11,599 nt of DNA from contig QUTJ01031417.1 of NCBI GenBank assembly GCA_003573635.1, positions 1-11,599 of the forward strand, written 5' to 3'. Under the pieces are notes generated by a model. The model worked only from the letters and a program-made list of their open reading frames with translations. It ran no database searches and was not told the DNA's origin. Shown here piece after piece: positions 1 to 7,268 of this stretch (the stretch's first letter is position 1; each line of letters opens with the position of its first letter). The DNA comes from Goniomonas avonlea. Its lineage: Eukaryota > Cryptophyceae > Goniomonadida > Goniomonadaceae. Both the position numbers and the translations under genes were made by a program.

Positions 1-111
1 GGCGAAACAATGGCCGTTGACGGCACATGCAACGTCTTGGCACAGCGACCCATGCGGCCACATGAGCGGGGCGCGACAAGGCAGGTGGCGTCCTGTGTAA
101 CGCCAACGCAC

Positions 112-3100
112 CGGCCAGCGACATCGTAGGCCTGGTCCTCGTCGTCGTTCTTGAGGAGCTGCACCAGGCGGCTGCGCATCGCCTCGAGCCTCTTCGGGTC
201 AACCACAAACGTCTTGAGGCGGTGCGTGACATGCGCGAGCAGGGGCGGCACTCCCTGCGAGAACCCGTCCACGCTCAAAGTCACCTGTGCCAGTGAAGTG
301 AGTCAGAGCCGAGCGAGAGTTGGCGTTGAGAGAGTTGGTTTAGAGTTGAGTCGAGAAAGTTGGGCGAGAGCTGAGTTGGAGTTAGAGTTACGAGTTCGGA
401 GTTGCAGTGCTCAGTGAGAGAGTTCGTTGAGTTGAACTCGAGTTAGTTCGAGTTGAGGTGGAGCTCAGCGAGTTTGAGCTCATGTCCCGCGAGCACAGAC
501 TCCATCTCACGTGTCGACGATGATTGGGTGGTCGCTTGCCCAACCCACCGACCTCCACTAACTCAGTGCGAACTCGGTCTGGACTCAGGTGTGAACCCAG
601 GTGTGTACTCAGGGTGAGGTCAGGTGTGAACTCAGGTGTGAACTCAGGTGTGAACTCAGGGTGAGGTCAGGTGTGAACTCAGGTGTGAACCTAGGTGTGA
701 CTCAGGGTGGCTCAGGTGTGAACTCAGGGTGGCTCAGGTGTGACTCAGAGAGAGCTCAGGTGTGAACTCAGGTGTGATCTCAGGGTGAGGTCAGGTGTGA
801 ACTCAGGTGTGAACCTAGGTGTGACTCAGGGTGGCTCAGGTGTGACTCAGGGTGGCTCAGGTGTGAACTCAGAGAGAGCTCAGGTGTGAACTCAGGGTGA
901 GGTGTGAACTCACTGCGACCCCGTATGAACTCAGTTGCGACGGACTCGGACCTCAGTGCGAGCTCAGTGCGAGCTCACCGAGTTCCACTCAGCCCAGAGT
1001 GCCCAATCCAGCCCGGTCAGCAACGCCGGGTAGGTCTCCGCCGTCAGCGCGTCGTTGAACAGCATCCCGAACAGCGTCGAAACGGCTGGTGCAGCAGCAG
1101 TGTTGCCAAGTGCTGGCGTGTCGATCTGCTCTCAGTGTGATGACGAGCAAGGGGTTGAATTGACCTGGCCGCACAAACAACGAACAGGAGGCCGTGAAAA
1201 GGGGGGGGGGGGGGCGCAAGCAAGCAAACATGGCACACACACACACACAGAGAGAGAGAGAGACGTAGCAAGAAAGGGCAGTCAAACCGGCGGGGGGCTG
1301 ACCTCACAAACAAACAGGGTTCGGGGCTCGAGAAATTGGGAGCGCTTGTGCCAGAGTCGCGCGGCAGGGCCCTCATCGACAACCTGAGACAGCCGTCAGA
1401 GGAGCGCATCAACCGCAGCCACCACTCGCAGCAAGGGCAAGGTCGCACCTGTGGCGCGGCTGGCTGGCGCGAGGACGGCAGTGGCACCACTGTGAAATTG
1501 GTTGGGATGTACGGGTTGGGCGGAGGGAGCGCAAGACGCGAGCGCAAGCTGTGTCCGTGGTTAGTTGAGACAATGAAGAGGGTCCGAGAGCAGACTGGTG
1601 CCGCCTTGACTGTGCGGGTGTGTGGGAGAGGACTGACGCCGTCCCACGACGGGTGTGTTGGTGTCGGAGAGGACTGGCGCGCCGTCGGGTGTCAGCGAGG
1701 CGGTGCAGGACTGGAGAGTGCGGTGTGTCGGTGTGGCAGTGCGAGTATGTCAGTGGTGTGTCAGGGTGCCAGTCTCAGTGTGCACTCCCACGCTGCGAGT
1801 GGGTCAGTGTCAGGTCACAGGAAAGGGAGAGAGAACAACTGAGACAGGACTTCGCGACTCTACCTTGGGTCAGGGTCAGCCCAGGTCGTCAACACCTGGT
1901 CTGGGATTTTGGTTGTGTTGTAGGGAGTGCTCATCCAAGGTTCGTTGTCGCAGAGCGTGGACGTGTTGAAGCGCCGCGACCCGACGTACACCCGCACGCG
2001 CTCCGGCGTGAGGAGGCCCAGCAGTGACGCCACCGTGAGTGGCTCCCAGGCGGCCCACGTGTACTGCGCGTGGAGGGCCTGCCGACGGAGGTCACACGGC
2101 CGCCGTGGGTGCAACACGCGACATGGGATTGCAACCGTGGTCTGGCAAAACCAAAACATGGAAGGGCCGGGTGTCTGTGTTAGTGCAAACCAACGGAACA
2201 AGAAAGGACCAAGTGCAGCAGGTACAGGAGCAAGCACAGGCTAGCAGGGAATCGACGTCATCGCGCCCCTACCTCAGTCGCAGGGAAAATCTGCATGTTG
2301 GCAGCAACGGCAGGGGCAAAATTGTAAGGGTGTTGCTTTTGCTGGTACTGCCAAGCAAGGGCAGCGAGCCGTCTGCTCTCGTCAAAGTGGGGCCGCAGGT
2401 CGCTGGCTTGCAGGAGGCGGAGCATGGCGAACACAGTGGCAACGACGTCGTCCACACGGCCGAGGCCCTGCAAGAGCAACCAAGGTGAGGCAGGTTGGCC
2501 GCAAGACAAGACCCAAGTTGGTAGGTTGGTTGCAAGAGCAAGCTTGTTCAGTCGGCCGGGCAAGGCAGTGCAAACAAGGTGCTGGCCGGGCAAGGCAGTG
2601 TAAGCAAGCTTGTGTTCAGTCGGCGAGGCAAGGCAGTGCAAGCAAGGTTGGGTGTTGCGGTACCTTCTTGGTCAGCACGCCTCCGACGTAAAAAAGGGTT
2701 GTCCCCCGGCTGGTGTCGTCGTCTGTGTAGGACCATAGGTCGTCGACCCAACCGCGCGCCTTGAGCTCTGCCAAAAGACTGCCCTCACCCGCACTGAGGA
2801 CGACTAGTGAGACAACGGTTGACTAAGAAACAACGGCTCCACACTGAAGACCGAGTGGGACAGCTGCTCCACACTGAAGACGACGAGTGAGACAATCGTT
2901 GACTCCTGAACAACTGCTCCGCACTGAGGGCAGTGAGACCACTGCGGGCCACCACCACGTCCTAGATCAAGCCCACTCACGCTGAGTCTCCCTGGTTCAC
3001 ACCCACTTGACAAATTTCCCATACGATTGGCCAATCGTCATATTGGAGATGCGAATATTAATTTGCAGATCCAAGTCCAGTTCGACATATGTCCTGCCAA

Positions 3101-4499
3101 GCTTAACTTTCTGTATGGTTGAGCAAGAGCGGCTCTTCGCGAGACGCGGGCTTCATAGCAAGGGCGAGCGTCTCCTCACGAGACACAGGTTTCATAGCAA
3201 GCTCACCCGCCAAGCAAGCCTGTGACAAGGTTGACGCTTTTCCGCTGAGCGTCTGCCGCAGCAGAAAACCGGTCTGCAGGTAGTGGCCACACAAGCACAA
3301 GTCGGTGCGAGTGACCCAAAGGACGCCAACGCGTGATATGCCCCAGTTGCTCGGGGAGGAACACGGGGGTGGTGAACTTGGGTTGTGTGACGTTGTGGTT
3401 GGGCACCTGTGTTTTGAGTGAGCGCGTGGGAGGCGTTCGCGCGGAGTTGCGTGCGACCATGATAAAAAACCAAACAGAGAACAGTGAATTGGTCACCTGG
3501 GCAAACTCTTTGCGGACAAGATCCTCCAGCTGATCAAGGCCTTGAGTCCCGAGAACGACCAAACGCATCAAATTGGCCGAGTAGTGGCTGCGATGAAAGG
3601 CAATTAACTCGTCCCGCGTCACATTTGCGAGGGTATCGATGGACCCAATTGTGAATCGGCTAAAGGGTGCCGCGGGATTTGCCGTGGCGCGGACAAGCTG
3701 GTCCTCTTTCCAGCCATCCGAGACAATATCGTCACGGTACTCAGCGTCGACGGCATGCTTCTCACGGTGGGTGGCAGTGGAGGAGAATAGAGGGTCGACA
3801 AAGAAACGTGAAAATCGATTGAGTGCACCGGGGAGAAACTCGGGGGACACCGAGAAGTAATAGTTGGTCTCGGTGTTGGCTGTGTAGGCATTTGACCGGC
3901 CACCGTGCTCTGCAAGATACGACTCATACGCATTGATGTTTGGGTACTTCTTGCTCCCCATGAAACTCTGGGACCAATATCAACGAGCTGTCCGGAAAAA
4001 ATAAACAAAAAATGTCTTGAACAAGAGATATCGACAACAGACGAACCATGTGTTCCGTAAAGTGGGCCAGCCCCTTCTTGTCGGCAGGATCCGAGTAGGA
4101 ACCGACTCCAACGTCCATGGCAGCAGCCGCTTCGTTGGCATCGGGGTCGGAGACGAGAAGGACCCGCAGCATGTTGTCCATTGTCACGTAGCGGTAGAGC
4201 CGAGGATCGTTTGGGGACTTGACTACCTCACTTCCTTCCAACATGCCAGTCACAGCCTCGGAGACAGAGGAATTCTGAGGATCTCCGAGTGGAGTTCTCA
4301 CCAGAAGAACCAAGGCAGCGGCGATCAAAGTCGCTCCAAGTCCAACTCGGAACGCCTTGACGTTGCTGTGATGCCGTCGCACGAGGATGGTCTGAGGCTC
4401 AGCATTTATCGAGAAGCCCTGCTCTAGCAGCCCACAGGACCTGTATCCAGCAAATTCGCGACCTGCATGGGAGATCAGAGGCTGATCCTCGGCTGACAT
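112..4499 (-). CDS. Insulin-degrading-enzyme-like M16 zinc metallopeptidase, membrane-anchored; 3' end beyond window
   Basis: Exons on the minus strand, in order: 4499-4047, 3967-3497, 3406-3207, 2793-2664, 2467-2273, 2078-1864, 1548-1449, 1383-1303, 1125-979, 284-112. All have GT donors and AG acceptors, and the phases agree. They encode about 721 residues, and the last donor (GTGCGT) starts at 111, so the rest lies off the left edge. Insulysins degrade short peptides in a closed chamber. The inverted zinc motif HFTEH is at residues 146-150 (His146, Glu149, His150). The distal ligand Glu227 in HAVDAEY is 77 residues after His150, the same spacing as in human IDE. Further matches are the SKKYP/NYYF region, a GSLLAELKARGW stretch and an IPTNF stretch. 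Residues 50-69 form one hydrophobic segment after RRHH, which suggests a type II membrane protein. Residues 4-9 read EDQPLI, an acidic dileucine pattern. An in-frame TGA lies 15 nt upstream of the ATG at 4499. About 280-300 C-terminal residues are missing. The family call is firm; exact exon ends, especially the weak GTCAGC donor at 1302, are inferred. Confidence 0.9.
300..480. repeat. Degenerate GAGTT-rich tract in the last visible peptidase intron
   Basis: This part of the 694-bp intron (285-978) is built from loosely repeated GAGTT, GAGAGTT and GAGTTCG words without a fixed period. It adjoins the exon that ends at 284. I see no coding pattern on either strand. Confidence 0.5.
575..915. repeat. 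Minisatellite of 12-bp GTGTGAACTCAG-type units
   Basis: Roughly 340 bp consist of variants of a 12-bp unit (AGGTGTGAACTC), mixed with shorter GGTGGCTC and AGAGAGCTC units. A higher-order copy is visible: a block of about 60 bp starting at 661 recurs at 785, a period of 124 bp. The array lies inside the intron at 285-978 of the minus-strand peptidase. Nearly every unit contains the hexamer CAGGTG. The units carry stops in several frames and no coding is evident. Confidence 0.9.
1197..1262. repeat. Poly-G run followed by CA and GA microsatellites
   Basis: A run of 14 G follows AAAA at 1201-1214. Then come a CA dinucleotide tract and a GA tract at about 1233-1262. All lie in the 177-bp peptidase intron (1126-1302). 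On the transcribed strand the G run becomes a C tract roughly 75 nt upstream of the 3' splice site. Confidence 0.85.
1600..1830. repeat. GTGTCGG/GTCAGTG-rich low-complexity intron sequence
   Basis: The 315-bp peptidase intron (1549-1863) is rich in imperfect GTGTGTCGG, GTGTCAG and GCGAG words. They create several open but unconvincing frames on the plus strand. I read it as repetitive intron filler, not a gene. Confidence 0.5.
2554..2650. repeat. Three tandem copies of a GGCAAGGCAGTG-containing unit
   Basis: Copies of a motif containing GGCAAGGCAGTG and then CAAG begin near 2554, 2584 and 2622, spaced 30 and 38 bp. They fill much of the 196-bp peptidase intron (2468-2663) and end just before the donor of the exon at 2664-2793. 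Two copies are followed by GTTCAGTCGGC or preceded by it. Confidence 0.8.
2791..2940. repeat. 80-bp compound tandem repeat that includes a 3' splice site
   Basis: The word CACTGAGG or CACTGAAG begins near 2792, 2842, 2872 and 2922, spaced 50, 30 and 50 bp, so the compound unit is 80 bp. Each copy is joined by GCTCC, GTGAGAC and GTTGACT-like sequence. Read on the minus strand, the copy nearest the exon is CCTCAG/TGC, the acceptor I use for the exon starting at 2793. The other copies lie inside the 413-bp intron (2794-3206) and also read as CTTCAG or CCTCAG. Confidence 0.75.
3135..3201. repeat. Two 28-bp direct repeats next to a 5' splice site
   Basis: The 28-bp segments at 3135-3162 and 3174-3201 are similar and offset by 39 bp. 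Each contains CGAGAC and ends TTCATAGCAAG. The second copy touches the donor of the exon ending at 3207, so the first intron bases on the minus strand (GTGAGCTTGCTATGAA) begin the repeat. Confidence 0.75.
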
Positions 4500-4770
4500 T
4501 GGTCCTGATGGTCACCCTTGGGGGTGGCCAGCTTTGCTGAGGCCTCCTCAAGGCCGGCGGTGCCAATTTTGGACCACTCTGATACCTACTGTTTTTGCTA
4601 CTTATTATTATTATACTTACTACTGTTTTTGCTACTATCTGCTATCTGTTACTATTGACCAAATATGTATATTTAGTAATGTATTTGCTACTTGTAAGAT
4701 ATCAAGATGAATTGTTGATCAGGCTCCTCCTCCGAGGAAGCGCCTTGGCTTTTTGCGCACACGGACAGTA
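4500..4770. promoter_or_regulatory. Divergent intergenic region, probable bidirectional promoter
   Basis: These 271 bp separate the start codons of the minus-strand peptidase (4499) and the plus-strand proton channel (4771). The half near the peptidase is GC-rich and has a CCAAT at about 4563. The centre, 4585-4700, is strongly AT-rich with a TTA-repeat stretch. A 17-bp sequence, CTACTGTTTTTGCTACT, occurs exactly at 4586-4602 and 4620-4636. A shorter variant, GTATTTGCTACT, is at 4681-4692. Promoter function is inferred from position and composition. I see no clear TATA box at a fixed distance from either gene. Confidence 0.55.
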
Positions 4771-6445
4771 ATGCAGCAAAACCCTTACCCGATGCCGCAA
4801 ATGCCGGAACCACCACAACCTACGGGACTACAACCAAGAGCCTTGCATAGAGCGCAATCCATGGTGAAGCTGAAGCAGGTTAAAGAATGCATGACCACCG
4901 TCAAGGAGACCAAGTTGAACCCGACCTTCCAAAAGAAGGAAAAGGGAACAACAGGAGTCTGCTTCCACGAGCAACGAGAAAAACTTGCAGAATTTCTGGA
5001 GGACGTTCGGTTTCAACGTTTTATAGTCCTCATCATCCGTAAGCGATTCACTCGGTGCTTTGTCGGGCGCTGATACTTGCTGGCAGTTATTGATTTGGCG
5101 GTCGTGGTTGTGGAAGTGTTCCTCGAGATGGCATACCCACTCTGTAAGAAAGTGGATGGCCACATCGTTGTTCAGAATACTCCGCATGAGGTCCATGAGG
5201 CCGAGAATGCCTTCCACATCATCTCGCTCGTGCTTCTCTTTCTTCTTGCCGCCGAGGTCCTGGCTTTGATGTGTGCTTTCCTCCAGAATTTCTTCCGGCA
5301 TCCGCTTTTTATCGTGGACTTTATCATCGTGTCTGTGGCTTTGATACTTGACTTGGTGGTTCAAGCAATTGCAGCCGAGTTGCTCATCTTCCTTAGGTGA
5401 GTGCGCAAATGAGCTTTCGTTGTTGACTGATGGTCACATTCACAACCGCAGACTCTGGCGTATCGCGCGTTTAGCTCATGGAATCTACATGACTGTCCAC
5501 GAACATATTGCCGAACTTGAGCTTCATGTTGCCGAGGATGACTCGGAAATCACCCGCCTGACTGAGGAGAATGAGAAATTGCATGCTATGGTCCGCCGAC
5601 TCCAGGGCACCGGAGGCCTCTCCCCTATCGTTGAGAATCCGAACTCAGGACAGTTGTCACCAGGACCTCTGTCCCGCCCGGACTCGGGACAGGCTTCTCC
5701 TGGCCAGCTGGTGTCCAGACCAAACTCCAACCAGTTTCAGTCTGGTCAGCAGTTCGTCTCCCCACCGCTTTCCAACGTCGCAGACATGCAACTTGTGTCT
5801 CTGCCTCCTCCGTCTGGTCCTCCGTCTGGTTCGCAATTAGTCTCCCTGCCGTCTTCTTCTGGCCAGCAGCATCCACCAACGGGTGCCCTGTCCTCGGGCC
5901 AGTTCACGTCGCAGGCGCCCGGAGAGTGGAACTCCCTCATGTCAATCTCAGGCGTGCCGTCGCAGCCACCAGCGTCCTCACTCGGGGAACAAGCACCTGG
6001 CAGTCGCTTGGGCCCGCTCGTCTCTCAGCCTCCGTTGCCTCCACAGCAGCAGCAGCAGTGGAACTCGCTTTCCACCCAGGCTCTGCCGGCAGGCCAGGGA
6101 GCTTCCTCTCTCGCCACCCAAGCACAAAATTCGCTGGCGACGCAGCAAGTACCCTCCATGAATGGCGGGTCTCAGCCTTCTCAGCCGCAGCAGCAGTGGA
6201 ACTCGCTCACCACCCAGGCTCTGCCGGCAGGACAGGGTTCCTCGCTTGCTACCCAAACGCGAAATTCGCTGGCGACACAGCAGCTACCCTCCATGAATGC
6301 TGGGTCGCTTGTCTCAACCCAACCGTGGAAAAATTCGCTTGCAACCCAAGCCCTTCCTCCAAGTGGAGCAGGCGGTTCTCTTGCGACCCAGGCACCCAGG
6401 CAGAATTCACAGCAGTCGGGCTCCGGGTGGGCGCCTACCCGTTGA
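4771..6445 (+). CDS. Voltage-gated proton channel Hv1 with long repetitive C-terminal tail
   Basis: Exons 4771-5038, 5087-5396 and 5452-6445 are split by introns of 48 and 55 bp (GTAAGC and GTGAGT donors, CAG acceptors). They encode 523 residues. Hv1 channels are voltage sensors that conduct protons outward. S1 (about 82-105) has Asp92, the position of the human selectivity residue Asp112, then Glu99 and Glu103. S2 (about 131-154) has Glu146; S3 (about 164-181) has Asp167 and Asp178. S4 carries RLWRIAR at 193-199, the RxWRxxR signature, formed exactly across the second splice junction. His133 aligns with the human zinc ligand His140. A coiled coil follows (about 205-250), then roughly 270 Ser/Gln/Pro-rich residues with repeats. 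Human Hv1 is 273 residues, so this is about twice as long. Differences include a short S3-S4 loop without the second zinc His, Leu143 at the Phe150 position, and His202 at the Asn214 position. The start is the first convincing ATG in the frame. Confidence 0.93.
6059..6400 (+). repeat. In-frame 138-bp tandem repeat encoding 46-residue units in the Hv1 tail
   Basis: The segment beginning at 6059 recurs at 6197, a 138-bp period equal to 46 codons. Each unit begins WNSL and contains TQALPAGQG, SLATQ and NSLATQQ motifs, then PSMN. A shorter third partial unit follows to about 6400. The core [NSG]SL[AST]TQ occurs about eight times. Earlier tail segments (5650-5870) hold looser SP- and LVSLP-type repeats. 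Because the period keeps the frame, copy number could change without breaking the protein. Confidence 0.85.
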
Positions 6446-6594
6446 TTGGACAGCCGCAAAAACAACATCGGTGTACACAGCCTTCGGCTAAGTTTGAGGT
6501 GACCTTGGTCACAATAATATATTACCCATTAAACAATGCGTTGACTGTCCCGAACAGACATTGCCAGGGCTGGTGACGCGGGTTGATCCCAGAT
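6446..6594. other. Convergent intergenic spacer
   Basis: These 149 bp lie between the stop of the proton channel (plus) and the stop of the SAM-like gene (minus), so the two 3' ends face each other. An AT-rich stretch at about 6510-6535 (ATAATATATTACCC) may serve 3' end formation on both strands. I see no canonical AATAAA and no further gene. Confidence 0.5.
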
Positions 6595-7092
6595 TCAGGC
6601 GAACCTGCTGTAGTTGTAACAAAAATGGCGATGAGCGTAACGTTCGTGAAAATCTGAGTAAAAAGCTTCTCCCGAATGCAGTGATCCCAGTCTCTCTGCC
6701 CAATCCTCTGGGTTGAGATCGGCCAGCTGCGCACCAGTAAGCCCCTGTAGTCGATTCATTCTGGCGTGTCGCGTTTCCGAAGCTCGGTGCCATACCTCAA
6801 ATGCAACAGCGTCACAACCAGCCTCAGTGCACCATCGCTGTACAAGTTTCGGTGTCCACATGCGTGGATCTCCTTCGGAATACATTTTCTCCTCCTCCTC
6901 TGCTAGAGATCGCTCCTTGAACCATCCAAAGAATGAACGGATCACGATCTCGTTTCGATGGTGCAACCAGGGTTTCTTGTGACTGGAAACGATGCGACTC
7001 GCCTGTGACATCGACCAAAAGTATCGATTTGTCGTTTGGCCCAACCTTCTTGGGAAAAGAGTCGAGCGGGCCAGCACAAAATGCAGCGCCAT
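6595..7092 (-). CDS. Small basic protein with presumed mitochondrial presequence and SAM-like domain
   Basis: I propose two exons on the minus strand, 7092-6796 and 6744-6595, with a 51-bp intron (GTATGG to CTACAG), giving 148 residues. The intron is a multiple of three with no stop, so the unspliced frame is also open (165 residues). Splicing is preferred because it joins WTPKLVQRWCTEAG and AFE directly to GLTGAQLADLNPEDWAERLG. That gives a compact helix pattern like a sterile alpha motif (about 83-135), with the typical G-x-x-L-x-x-L-x-x-E-D and LG elements. The N-terminus has many Arg, His and Ser and no acidic residue before Glu48, which suggests a mitochondrial targeting peptide. The ATG has a good context (A at -3, G at +4) and an in-frame stop upstream. 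I do not recognise the gene family; the SAM assignment is by pattern only. Confidence 0.6.
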   Translation of the reverse strand: MALHFVLARSTLFPRRLGQTTNRYFWSMSQASRIVSSHKKPWLHHRNEIVIRSFFGWFKERSLAEEEEKMYSEGDPRMWTPKLVQRWCTEAGCDAVAFEVWHRASETRHARMNRLQGLTGAQLADLNPEDWAERLGSLHSGEAFYSDFHERYAHRHFCYNYSRFA

Positions 7093-7268
7093 TTTGGTCC
7101 GTTCCCAGGGGGCTACAGAGATGATATTTCAAATATTCTACTAGAACAAGTCGAATACAAATTTAAGGGGACAAAGATAAAGTTGCAGGAATCTTCAGGT
7201 TGCGAACCTTGTTGTTATGGCACGTTGAAGCCGTCCCACAGAACTGACAGTATCTTTCAAGTATCCCC
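7093..7268. promoter_or_regulatory. Divergent intergenic region between SAM-like gene and axonemal-domain gene
   Basis: These 176 bp separate two proposed start codons pointing away from each other. The centre (about 7120-7170) is AT-rich against flanking GC-richer coding sequence. No repeated motif or clear TATA box stands out. The right boundary depends on the start codon chosen at 7269. Confidence 0.4.

Noticed and set aside
1-111. Continuation of the last peptidase exon to the window edge, since the frame stays open
   Set aside because: The translation after the GTGCGT donor no longer resembles the family; I treat it as the start of the next intron.
575-915. CRISPR array
   Set aside because: The units are contiguous 12-bp variants without spacers, inside a eukaryotic intron.
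1336-2027. Several plus-strand open frames of 100-168 codons
   Set aside because: They run across minus-strand peptidase exons and GT-rich intron repeats, and their composition is repeat-like.
5926-6576. Long open frame overlapping the Hv1 tail in another frame
   Set aside because: It is a shadow of the repetitive Ser/Gln-rich coding sequence; it starts inside exon 3 and has no recognisable domain.
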